A DNA stretch of 5,297 bases from an uncultured Erythrobacter sp. (GTDB lineage: Bacteria; Pseudomonadota; Alphaproteobacteria; Sphingomonadales; Sphingomonadaceae), in contig CAMYIQ010000022.1 in NCBI GenBank assembly GCA_947258465.1, forward strand, positions 1 to 5,297, read 5' to 3'. Shown here one piece after another: positions 1 through 4,805 of the stretch; positions within the stretch are counted from its first letter, which is position 1; each line of letters begins with the position of its first letter. A program made the position numbers and the translations under genes. Under the pieces are notes generated by a model. It saw only the letters and a program-made list of their open reading frames with translations, ran no database searches and was not told where the DNA came from.

Positions 1-248
1 ATGCTGCCGAGGAATTGATCGCCGAACTGTCCTCGGCCATCCTCGGGGCCGAACTGGGTCTTCCGGTCACCCACCTCGACCATCACGCCAGCTACATCGC
101 GTCCTGGCTCAAGATCCTCAAATCGGACGAGCGCGCGATCCTGACCGCTGCGGCCAAGGCCGAGGAAGCGGCCAGCCTGTTGCTTGACCTTGGTGGTCAC
201 CAATCCGGCGAAAGCGAACCCAACATCGATCTCGCTGATGCAGCCTGA
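1..248 (+). CDS. ArdC-like anti-restriction protein, C-terminal fragment (5' end outside window)
   Basis: The open frame runs in from base 1 (first complete codon at base 3) and ends at TGA 246-248, so only about 81 C-terminal residues are present. The segment reads AAEELIAELSSAILGAELGL, then LDHHASYIASWLKILKSDERAI and a helical tail. This matches the end of ArdC-family proteins, in which an N-terminal ssDNA-binding domain is followed by a zincin-like metallopeptidase domain. The Glu-rich EELIAE stretch is where I would expect the third metal ligand; the HExxH helix would lie upstream of the window. ArdC proteins protect incoming plasmid or ICE DNA from host restriction. An apparent TTG start at 15 is only an internal Leu codon, because the homologous sequence begins before it. 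The next gene starts 11 bp downstream, suggesting co-transcription. The family call is by motif recognition; the truncation is a window-edge effect. Confidence 0.8.
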   Translation, partial: AAEELIAELSSAILGAELGLPVTHLDHHASYIASWLKILKSDERAILTAAAKAEEAASLLLDLGGHQSGESEPNIDLADAA

Positions 249-259
249 GGAGAGGTGAA

Positions 260-688
260 ATGGGACGTTCCGTCAGCTATCCGACCGGCTCCGTGGTGGC
301 CTTTCGCCTGCTTGATGACGGCGAAGACGAAGATGTCGACTGGGCCTACGAGTGCCTCGTCGACGAGATCATCGATACTGCGAAGGCGGCCTTTCCTTCC
401 TTTCTGCGCTTCGATGGATGGCGTGGCCGCGAGGACCGTATCCTCCTGCGCAATGCCTATGCCGATTGCGGCATATCGACCTGGTGCGGGCTCGCCGCGA
501 TCTGGCTCGCCGAGCGCGACGATGCCCGGTACTGGGAGGCCGATGTATACAACCCACGGACGGCGAGGGCTCGACACTGGCTTGGCCAGGTCTCGGGAAG
601 GTTCCTCGACCTGTTTGGCGAGCTGCGCATGATCGGGCGGTTCTCGAATGGCGAAGCGATCTTTGAACGAGAACGGCCTTGCAATTGA
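260..688 (+). CDS. Conserved-hypothetical-type protein of unknown function, 142 aa
   Basis: The ATG at 260 is preceded by a good ribosome site (AGGAGAGG, 248-255), with the ArdC stop only 11 bp upstream, so the two genes are probably co-transcribed. I do not recognise a named domain. The protein is acidic near the N terminus (LLDDGEDEDVDWAYECL, about residues 17-33). It has a central block FDGWRGREDRILLRNAYADCGISTWCGLAAIWLAERDD (about 51-88) rich in Trp and Cys, and a C-terminal helix with FSNGEAIF (128-135). There is no signal peptide, convincing membrane segment or coiled coil. It appears soluble and cytoplasmic. Proteins of this general look occur beside ArdC genes on sphingomonad mobile elements, from memory only. 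Its stop codon lies inside the first CAATTG site of the next operon's control region, so toxin-antitoxin regulation begins where this gene ends. Several long frames overlap it on both strands, but none has a comparable ribosome site. Confidence 0.8.
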   Translation: MGRSVSYPTGSVVAFRLLDDGEDEDVDWAYECLVDEIIDTAKAAFPSFLRFDGWRGREDRILLRNAYADCGISTWCGLAAIWLAERDDARYWEADVYNPRTARARHWLGQVSGRFLDLFGELRMIGRFSNGEAIFERERPCN

Positions 689-720
689 GTGATATTGATA
701 TATATCGTGCAATTGAAAGG
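679..720 (+). promoter_or_regulatory. Probable promoter and autoregulatory operator of the toxin-antitoxin operon
   Basis: This is a short AT-rich island in GC-rich DNA. The 8-mer GCAATTGA occurs twice as a direct repeat (681-688 and 709-716), each copy containing the palindrome CAATTG. Between them lies the perfect 10-bp palindrome GATATATATC (697-706). A possible promoter is TTGCAA (679-684), 16 bp, TATATC (701-706). Xre/ParS-type antitoxins usually repress their own operon through repeats overlapping the promoter, and this arrangement fits that. The antitoxin ribosome site (AAAGGA, 715-720) overlaps the second repeat. Confidence 0.55.
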
Positions 721-727
721 ATGAGTT

Positions 728-1105
728 ATGGCAACGCAGCCGCTTGAGCCGCAGATCGATGACGGCAAGGTCCTCACCTCGGCAGTCTCGAAGATTGCCG
801 GGTTCTGGGGTTTCACCTACGCCAAGCTTGGAACAATCCTAGGATTGTCCGAAGCGACCGCTTCGCGGTTGCGCTCCGGGAAGGCCGAGCTCGACCCGAC
901 TTCGAATTCCTTTGAAGCGGGCCAGTTCCTGCTGCGACTGTTCCGTTCGCTCGACGCACTGCTCGGAAGCGATGACCTCTCTGCGCGCGCCTGGCTCACC
1001 ACGCCCAATCTCGATCTCGAGGCCCGGCCGATCGACCTGATCGACAGCTTCAGGGGTCTGATTACCGTGTGCGACTATGTGGACGCCCACCGCGCTCGCG
1101 TCTGA
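728..1105 (+). CDS. Xre/MbcA/ParS-family antitoxin of a RES toxin-antitoxin module
   Basis: This 125-aa protein neutralises the RES toxin encoded immediately downstream. Residues about 28-52 (YAKLGTILGLSEATASRLRSG) form an Xre-like helix-turn-helix. The C-terminal part, about 60-121, matches the antitoxin domain formerly called DUF2384: a helical stretch, then ARAWLTTPNLDL (87-97) and PIDLIDSFRGLITVCDYVDAHRARV (101-125), with the usual conserved Trp (W89), Pro, GL and tail helix. In characterised ParS and MbcA systems the C-terminal region plugs the toxin's active-site cleft. ATG 728 is preferred because AAAGGA lies at 715-720; the ATG at 721 is in another frame. The final 29 bases also encode the toxin N terminus, giving translational coupling. 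It probably represses the operon through the repeats at 681-716. Confidence 0.9.
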   Translation: MATQPLEPQIDDGKVLTSAVSKIAGFWGFTYAKLGTILGLSEATASRLRSGKAELDPTSNSFEAGQFLLRLFRSLDALLGSDDLSARAWLTTPNLDLEARPIDLIDSFRGLITVCDYVDAHRARV

Positions 1106-1796
1106 GTTTCGCCGCTACCGTCGCACTGTGTGGCGCGTGGTTGAAGCGCAGCATCGGATCTCGACCAACCGTCTGGCGTCGAGCCTCGCCGAACAACAGC
1201 GGCTCGAGGAACTGGCCGACGCCGCCAAACCCGATCTTCCCAAGGCAGCACGCGGGTTGCATTACCTCCTCGCTTCCCCTTTCCGCTATGGCCACACGGT
1301 GGCCAGCCGGTTCCGCCGTCCGAACGAGCGTCCCGGGATCTTCTACGCCAGCGAAGCCGAGCGCACCGCGATTGCCGAGACCGCTTACTGGCGGCTCAAA
1401 TTTGTCAGCCGTTCGCCCGGATTTGTGCCCGGTAACCGGACAAGCGAGCATTTGAGCTTCTCGGTGCCGGTGTCGCTTACCCGGCTGACCGATACGACCC
1501 GGCCGCCGCTCGTTGCTGATCGTCAGCGCTGGCTGGACCCTGACGACTATTCGGCATGCCAGGACCTTGCCGCACAGGTGCGCGAGGCCGGAGGGCAGGG
1601 CATTCGCGCTGCTTCCGTACGCGACCCTGATGGCATGAATCTCGCGCTGCTCGATCCGGCATGTTTCGCCAAATCGGAGCCGGATTACGGACGGGGCTGG
1701 CATCTGCGCCATGAGGCGGGCCGGTTGACGGCGATCGCAGCCTTTCCGCATGATGAGGTGCTGACCTTCAGTCCTGAACAGTTCGGGCTCGCATAG
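1077..1796 (+). CDS. RES-domain toxin (ParT-like NAD+-consuming or ADP-ribosylating enzyme)
   Basis: This 239-aa protein has the RES-domain signature. Candidate catalytic residues are R79 (or R81) in SRFRRP, Y90 in IFYAS, E101 in AIAETAYW and S180 in AASVRDPDG. The Y-to-E spacing of 11 residues agrees with what I recall for the Pseudomonas putida RES enzyme. RES toxins degrade NAD+ (Res, MbcT) or ADP-ribosylate phosphoribosylpyrophosphate synthetase (ParT from Sphingobium). The long N-terminal extension (WRVVEAQHRISTNRL, 19-33, and LLASPFRYG, 64-72) looks more like the ParT branch, but the chemistry cannot be decided from sequence alone. The ATG lies inside the last codons of the antitoxin gene, without a strong ribosome site of its own. 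That suggests coupled translation and lower output than the antitoxin. All key residues are present and the frame is intact, so the toxin is probably active. Toxin and antitoxin together would act as a stability or abortive-infection module. Confidence 0.92.
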   Translation: MWTPTALASEFRRYRRTVWRVVEAQHRISTNRLASSLAEQQRLEELADAAKPDLPKAARGLHYLLASPFRYGHTVASRFRRPNERPGIFYASEAERTAIAETAYWRLKFVSRSPGFVPGNRTSEHLSFSVPVSLTRLTDTTRPPLVADRQRWLDPDDYSACQDLAAQVREAGGQGIRAASVRDPDGMNLALLDPACFAKSEPDYGRGWHLRHEAGRLTAIAAFPHDEVLTFSPEQFGLA

Positions 1797-1873
1797 TTCA
1801 CAGCCTATCTCCCACACCTCAGCTGGCGCCCGCGCGCCCGTCATTGGCTTAGGCCTGTTCGCTGATCCGTGGT

Positions 1874-1894
1874 GCCCTGTGGACCGGACAGGGC
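1874..1894 (+). other. 7-bp inverted repeat downstream of the RES toxin gene
   Basis: GCCCTGT (1874-1880) pairs perfectly with ACAGGGC (1888-1894) across a 7-base loop, 78 bp after the toxin stop codon. There is no T-run on either strand, so an intrinsic terminator is not supported. It could be the first hairpin of the downstream leader or a weak transcript end. Confidence 0.35.
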
Positions 1895-2033
1895 TCGCCG
1901 CAACCCGCGCAAGGCTGCGGCCCGTGTGGCCCGCGCCAGCCTTGCCTTGCGAGGTTTCCCGCTCACGCGGTGCGGCGATCCCTTTCGCGCGGTCCTTGAG
2001 GGGCACGGCGAACAGGTCTCACGCAAATCCTTG

Positions 2034-2064
2034 CCTTGAGGCTTGCCGCCAAGCTCAAGGAGGA
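2034..2064 (+). promoter_or_regulatory. Hairpin overlapping the Shine-Dalgarno site of the DUF2493 gene
   Basis: CCTTGA (2034-2039) and GCTTG (2041-2045) pair with CAAGC (2050-2054) and TCAAGG (2055-2060). This gives an 11-bp stem with one bulged G (2040) and a CCGC loop. The 3' arm contains the AAGG (2057-2060) that starts the ribosome site AAGGAGGA (2057-2064), eight bases before ATG 2073. Folding would therefore partly hide the ribosome site. An upstream copy of CCTTGAGG (1994-2001) could pair with the same 3' arm, so two competing structures are possible. Confidence 0.5.
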
Positions 2065-2072
2065 TTTTCGAT

Positions 2073-3020
2073 ATGTATGACAGCTTCGCTTCCCAGCTTG
2101 CCGACCTCGACCTGACAGGCTTCACTATCGCTCCGGCACCTTTCGATGCAACTGACTTCCCGTCCGAGGATGCCACGGCGCAGACACTTGGTGCCGTCTG
2201 GTCCGATCTCTTCGCGCTCTTTGCCGATACCGCGCTCGAAGCCGACAGCGAAGACATCGCCTGGGGGCTGGTCAATCTGTTCCACCGCGCTGCCAGCCGC
2301 AAATCGGCCCAGCTTGACCGTGCATCTGACGAGATCCGGGTCCTGCTCGCGTCCGCCGATGGCTCGGAAATTCATTCCTCCAATCTCGAGGAACAGACCG
2401 CGCGCGCCCAGGCCGCCGAAGCGAGCATGCAGGCATTCGAGCAGATGCGCGAAATTGCGGCTTCCCTCTATCGCGACGAAACCGGTTCTTCGTGGAAGCC
2501 CGTTTCCGGATCCCGTGCGAGCCATGCAAAGTCGCTGACATCTGCCGTGATCGATGCGCGCGATTTCCTGCGGGCACGGGCCGAACGGCGTCAGGCAGCG
2601 CATATGCCTGAAGGAACGCCGGTGATCTTTACCGGCGGTCGCAGCCGCTTCGAGACCACTGAAGACGCCAAGGCCTATGCATCGAACATATGGGCCACGC
2701 TCGACAAGGTTCGCGCCAATGTTCCAGATCTTGTCCTCGTCCATGGCGGTGACAGCAAGGGTGCCGACAGGCTCGCTGCGTCATGGGCCGAACGGCATGA
2801 GGTTCAGCAGCTCACTTTCTCACTCGATCGCCGACTGGGGGCCCGTGCCGGGTTCAAACGCAACGAGCAGATGCTCTCGCTTAATCCCCGCTACGTCGTG
2901 GCCTTTCCCGGCAATGGTGTCACCGAGCGCCTGGTGATCGACGCCAAGAAGCAGCGGATTACCGTGGTCGATCGTCGCGGGCCAGTGGGCGTAAAGCCGG
3001 TTCATGCTCAGGCCCGTTGA
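2073..3020 (+). CDS. DUF2493 protein (YspA / cpYpsA-related SLOG family), 315 aa
   Basis: The C-terminal third, about residues 182-300, is a Rossmann-like SLOG domain. It starts with the strand PVIFTGGRSRF (183-193), followed by helix WATLDKVRANVPDLVLVHGGDSKGADRLAASWA (207-239). The nucleotide-binding loop is HGGDSKGAD (224-232). Then come FKRNEQML (261-268), YVVAFPGNGVTERLV (274-288) and a final ITVVD strand (296-300). SLOG proteins bind nucleotide-derived ligands, and some act as sensors or effectors in conflict systems, but DUF2493 itself has no established reaction. The N-terminal 180 residues are mostly helical and acidic, with LEEQTARAQAAEASMQAFEQMREIAASLY (105-133) as a likely coiled coil. 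ATG 2073 is chosen over the in-frame TTG at 2043 because AAGGAGGA (2057-2064) sits just before it; the TTG lies inside the leader hairpin. Sphingomonad mobile elements often carry this gene type. It converges with the alpA-like gene downstream. Confidence 0.88.
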   Translation: MYDSFASQLADLDLTGFTIAPAPFDATDFPSEDATAQTLGAVWSDLFALFADTALEADSEDIAWGLVNLFHRAASRKSAQLDRASDEIRVLLASADGSEIHSSNLEEQTARAQAAEASMQAFEQMREIAASLYRDETGSSWKPVSGSRASHAKSLTSAVIDARDFLRARAERRQAAHMPEGTPVIFTGGRSRFETTEDAKAYASNIWATLDKVRANVPDLVLVHGGDSKGADRLAASWAERHEVQQLTFSLDRRLGARAGFKRNEQMLSLNPRYVVAFPGNGVTERLVIDAKKQRITVVDRRGPVGVKPVHAQAR

Positions 3021-3035
3021 CCCTCCAGCCATCTT

Positions 3036-3082
3036 CCATGCTGCCGGATTTTGCGCAATTATTCCGGAGCCCCGCAGCATGG
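3036..3082. repeat. Nested inverted repeat between convergent genes
   Basis: CCATGCTGC (3036-3044) is the exact reverse complement of GCAGCATGG (3074-3082). Inside it, CGGA (3045-3048) can pair with TCCG (3063-3066), around the palindrome TTGCGCAA (3051-3058). It lies between the DUF2493 stop (3020) and the alpA-like stop (3092), where a bidirectional terminator is expected. Neither side has a T-run, so Rho-independent action is doubtful. A protein-binding site or an mRNA-end stabilising hairpin is an alternative. Confidence 0.5.
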
Positions 3083-3091
3083 ACCCTTCGC

Positions 3092-3286
3092 TTACTGATA
3101 TGTGCGAATGGGCAGGTCGTTGATCCAGTTTTCAACCTCGGCCACGCGCCAGCGAATTCGTCCGGAACCGATATCGACCGGGTTTGGAAACGTGCCCTTT
3201 TTGATGCGCCGCCAGATGGTCGCCCGGCTGCGAATTCCTGTGAGACGCATGACGTCCTGGCAGGAAAGAAGTTCGGATTGTTGCAT
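3092..3286 (-). CDS. AlpA-family helix-turn-helix regulator, 64 aa
   Basis: This short DNA-binding protein resembles AlpA, the prophage-encoded activator of excision genes, and related MerR-like winged-helix excisionase proteins. The layout is typical: LLSCQDVMRLTGIRSRATIWRRIKKGTFPNPV (6-37), where the helix-turn-helix is followed by the FPxPV turn, then IRWRVAEVENWIND (44-57), the usual W..xEVexWi end. The start is set at 3286 because AAAGGA (3294-3299, read on the minus strand) precedes that ATG. The open frame extends to 3382, but the added residues are basic, lack a ribosome site and make the protein longer than the family norm of about 65-70 aa. It is the only minus-strand protein gene here. 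Such genes often regulate integrases, but no integrase is present in the window, so its target is unknown. A clear promoter was not found within 100 bp upstream. Confidence 0.86.
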   Translation of the reverse strand: MQQSELLSCQDVMRLTGIRSRATIWRRIKKGTFPNPVDIGSGRIRWRVAEVENWINDLPIRTYQ

Positions 3287-3596
3287 GTCATTGTCCTTTG
3301 CTTGGATTGCCCATCGGCGACACCGTCTCGCCTTTTTGACCGGATGAACCGCTGACATTCTCCATAAGCGATTGCTTCTCATGGTGATTTCAGCCGCGAG
3401 CCATCTCCCGAAAGTGTGTCGGCGCCGTCGATGCTCTGGTGCCTAAACCCCTGCATTGGGTGTAGGAAAGAACAAAAAACGAACAAATATCGTTTGGGGG
3501 CACCACACCCGATCAGTGGACAGAGGAGAGGGGACATCCTGGGGGCGCGCATCGGTTCGAGCGGTTCGAACGAGCGCCATTCATCAGGAGGTTTCG
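3287..3596. other. 310-bp intergenic region between alpA-like gene and DUF6878 operon
   Basis: The divergent genes at 3286 (minus) and 3597 (plus) share this control region. It contains a near-perfect hairpin, CCTAAACCC (3442-3450) with GGGTGTAGG (3458-3466, one mismatch, 7-base loop). An A-rich stretch holds a LexA-like box (3470-3484). CGGTTCGA occurs as a direct repeat at 3553-3560 and 3562-3569. The plus-strand open frame that enters from 3456 lacks a ribosome site and is not supported as coding before 3597. I see nothing firm in 3300-3440 beyond the alpA-like ribosome site. Confidence 0.6.
3470..3484. promoter_or_regulatory. Candidate LexA (SOS) box GAAC-N7-GAAC
   Basis: The 15 bases read GAAC, AAAAAAC, GAAC; on the other strand this is GTTC-N7-GTTC, the known alphaproteobacterial LexA consensus. 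The spacer is A-rich, as in many real sites. It lies 113 bp before the DUF6878 start, next to a possible -10 (AAATAT, 3485-3490). On the minus strand it overlaps a possible TTGTTC/TACACC promoter facing the alpA-like gene. Eight fixed bases could match by chance in a window this size at a non-negligible rate, so position and AT-richness carry much of the weight. Confidence 0.5.
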
Positions 3597-4055
3597 ATGA
3601 CCGATATGACCAGCATGATCGCGGATTTTGCGTCTCGCCAGGAAGAGCGCCACGAGAAGCGCAAGTTGAAACTCGATCATCTCAAGGCCGTGACGCTTGC
3701 TGCCTTGCGCACGGCCGAAATCGCAAGCGTTGAGATCACCTTCGATGGTTACGGTGACAGCGGTTCGATCGACGACATCACCTGTCTTTCTGCCGACGCC
3801 AGCATTGCCGATTGCCCTGAGGTACAGGTTGCCGCGCCTGACGGCGGAGAGAGTGAAACCGAGCCGCCCAGGACCATCCCGCTCTCAGATGCCTTGGAAG
3901 AGATCGGTTGTATCGCGCTCGAACTGCATCATCCCGGTTGGGAGATCAACGAAGGTTCAGCCGGAGCGCTCGAGATCGATGTCGCGGCCGGGACTTTCAT
4001 CCTCGAATGCCGCACCCGTTTCATCGATTACGATGAGCAGGTCACCAAGATCTAA
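3597..4055 (+). CDS. DUF6878-family protein, 152 aa
   Basis: I recognise the DUF6878 pattern: an N-terminal charged helix (FASRQEERHEKRKLKLDHLK, 11-30), then an alpha/beta core with VEITFDGYGDSGSIDDI (45-61). A variable acidic linker (about 78-93) is followed by a helix and the motif ELHHPGWEINEGSAGALEIDVA (109-130). The conserved FDGYGDSG and GWE(I/N)N(E/D)G signatures look like parts of one active or binding site, but no function is established for the family as far as I know. ATG 3597 is chosen because AGGAGG (3586-3591) lies five bases upstream. An in-frame start at 3456 would add 47 residues with no ribosome site and atypical composition. The stop codon overlaps the ribosome site of the next gene, so the two are an operon. 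The LexA-like box upstream suggests possible DNA-damage control. Confidence 0.8.
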   Translation: MTDMTSMIADFASRQEERHEKRKLKLDHLKAVTLAALRTAEIASVEITFDGYGDSGSIDDITCLSADASIADCPEVQVAAPDGGESETEPPRTIPLSDALEEIGCIALELHHPGWEINEGSAGALEIDVAAGTFILECRTRFIDYDEQVTKI

Positions 4056-4066
4056 GGAGAAAGATC

Positions 4067-4489
4067 ATGGCCCATTGCTATTACCATGCGCTCTCCTCGG
4101 TCCGGAAATGGGGCGGAGTGGTCGAGGATTACCTCGATCTCCACCAGTGGTTCGACCAGTCGAAAAGCATACTTGCCGATCCGCGTCACAGAGCCCTGCG
4201 GCATCATGCCGAAGGGATTTTCATGCTCGAAAATCTGTTCGGTGCGACCCTCATCAACGCCGATGGAAAGACCGTTCCCACACGTCTCGTGGGCGAACAG
4301 CATGTGATCGAGGACCTCGGGCTCATTCCATCCTTTGCGGACTGGGCGCGGTTGATCCAGCCGGAGCGCTGGATGCTCAAGGGGCACCCTGTCGACACGG
4401 CGCCTCTCGATGCTTCGCCGACCGCAGTTGGGGTCGACATCCCGCCCCGCTTTCCTGCTTCAGACGAAACAATCCGGGTCGCGATTTGA
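4067..4489 (+). CDS. DUF6915-family protein, 140 aa
   Basis: The start has a strong ribosome site (AAGGAGA, 4054-4060) overlapping the DUF6878 stop, so the genes are translated together. The sequence follows DUF6915 as I remember it: MAHCYYHALSSVRKWGG (1-17), EDYLDLHQWFDQSK (20-33), DPRHRALRHHAEGIFMLENLFG (38-59), INADGKTVPTRLVGEQHVIEDLG (63-85) and IPSFADWARLI (87-97). The block is rich in His (H26, H41, H46, H47, H79) with nearby D30, E49 and D83, which suggests a metal-binding helical domain; this is inference. The tail after about residue 100 is Pro-rich and probably disordered. No signal peptide or membrane segment is visible. Its function is unknown; constant pairing with DUF6878 would imply a shared pathway. 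The minus-strand terminator begins about 35 bp beyond its stop. Confidence 0.83.
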   Translation: MAHCYYHALSSVRKWGGVVEDYLDLHQWFDQSKSILADPRHRALRHHAEGIFMLENLFGATLINADGKTVPTRLVGEQHVIEDLGLIPSFADWARLIQPERWMLKGHPVDTAPLDASPTAVGVDIPPRFPASDETIRVAI

Positions 4490-4523
4490 GCATCATCTGA
4501 CGCGGGACGGCTTCGTGCCAGAC

Positions 4524-4555
4524 AAAAAATGGGCGGCCCCAAGGGAGCCGCCCAT
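4524..4555 (-). terminator. Rho-independent terminator on the minus strand
   Basis: Read on the minus strand, ATGGGCGGC (4555-4547), a 9-base loop and GCCGCCCAT (4537-4529) form a perfect 9-bp GC-rich stem followed directly by six Ts (4529-4524). On the plus strand the run is on the wrong side of the hairpin, with no Ts after it, so it should stop minus-strand transcription. No minus-strand protein gene ends here, which implies a non-coding transcript from the right. Confidence 0.75.
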
Positions 4556-4625
4556 AAGGAGAGAACTCGTCGCTTCGCTTCGAGCCCTTCGGGTCGCGAA
4601 TCGTCCTTACCACCAATTTGTGACG
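4524..4625 (-). ncRNA. Candidate small RNA of about 100 nt, minus strand
   Basis: A transcript starting near 4625, just after the extended -10 at 4631-4639, would end at the T-run of the terminator at 4524. The predicted RNA contains a hairpin near 4574-4600. In it, CGACCC pairs with GGGCTCG around a GAA loop with one bulge, and flanking TTCG and CGAA can extend the stem. A single-stranded linker containing CTCTCCTTAT (about 4566-4554) precedes the terminator hairpin. The CTCCTT core is anti-Shine-Dalgarno-like, a feature of some alphaproteobacterial regulatory RNAs, and could pair with AAGGAGA at the DUF6915 ribosome site (4054-4060). Overlapping open frames on this strand have no ribosome site and no recognisable domain. 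The 5' end is a guess; no homologous RNA family was recognised. Confidence 0.42.
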
Positions 4626-4630
4626 GGTCG

Positions 4631-4639
4631 ATTGTAGCA
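4631..4639 (-). promoter_or_regulatory. Extended -10 element for the candidate small RNA
   Basis: The minus strand reads TGC then TACAAT, a good extended -10 (TGn-TATAAT type). The hexamer 17 bp further upstream (ACTATT) is a poor -35, which extended -10 promoters can tolerate. A better -35-like TTGACT (4692-4687) lies too far away to pair with this -10 and might serve a second start. Confidence 0.4.
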
Positions 4640-4805
4640 AAGCGACGGGAAGCAATAGTCCGGCTTGCATTGAAACTGTTCCCGCAAGTCAAGCCCCGAC
4701 AAGGTTTCCCGGTTCTGTACCCTCGCAGAGCCTGATTGCGCGATTGATTGTGTCCTCGTGCTTTACCATTTCTGTCCCATTCACCCGCCGCTATGGGCAT
4801 CAACC
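4640..4805. other. Intergenic region between small RNA candidate and 89-aa gene
   Basis: This holds the 5' flank of the plus-strand gene at 4806. It contains one copy of the 9-mer AGGTTTCCC (4702-4710), about 100 bp before the start, and three overlapping or close GATTG words (4734-4750). I could not define a convincing plus-strand promoter, and the ribosome site before 4806 is weak. Nothing coding is supported. Confidence 0.4.

Larger units (their letters stand above)
1797..2072 (+). promoter_or_regulatory. Long structured non-coding leader before the DUF2493 gene
   Basis: No convincing gene lies in these 276 bases, but they are full of potential hairpins and short repeats. A 7-bp stem sits at 1874-1894. 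A 9-bp stem GCAAGGCTG (1909-1917) with CAGCCTTGC (1937-1945) encloses an inner GGCC/GGCC pairing. CCTTGCCTTG is repeated at 1940-1949 and 2029-2038, and CCTTGAGG at 1994-2001 and 2034-2041. The blocks GCAACCCG (1900-1907), GGCCCGTGTGGC (1919-1930), AGGTTTCCC (1952-1960) and GCGGTGC (1967-1973) recur in the same order in the leader at 5076-5297. I see no strong -35/-10 pair. It is probably a transcribed 5' UTR, inferred from structure only. Confidence 0.5.

Noticed and set aside
1062..2006. 314-aa minus-strand open frame across the RES toxin gene
   Set aside because: It is antisense to a well-recognised RES domain, has no ribosome site, and its composition (Arg, Gly, Ala rich) is typical of the reverse complement of a GC-rich gene.
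2055..2744. 229-aa minus-strand open frame within the DUF2493 gene
   Set aside because: It is a shadow of the SLOG gene, with no family motifs and no ribosome site.
3287..3382. N-terminal extension of the AlpA-like protein to 96 aa
   Set aside because: A ribosome site directly precedes ATG 3286, and the extension is unlike AlpA family N termini.
3553..3569. Second LexA box in the CGGTTCGA direct repeat
   Set aside because: The two GTTC words are separated by 5 bases rather than 7, so it does not match the LexA pattern. It may still be an unrelated operator.
3697..4500. 267-aa plus-strand open frame overlapping DUF6878 and DUF6915
   Set aside because: It is an alternative frame of two recognised genes with better ribosome sites; the translation is rich in Pro, Arg and Ser without motifs.
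4758..4805. GTG start for the 89-aa gene
   Set aside because: No ribosome site precedes it, and the extra 16 residues do not resemble the rest of the protein.
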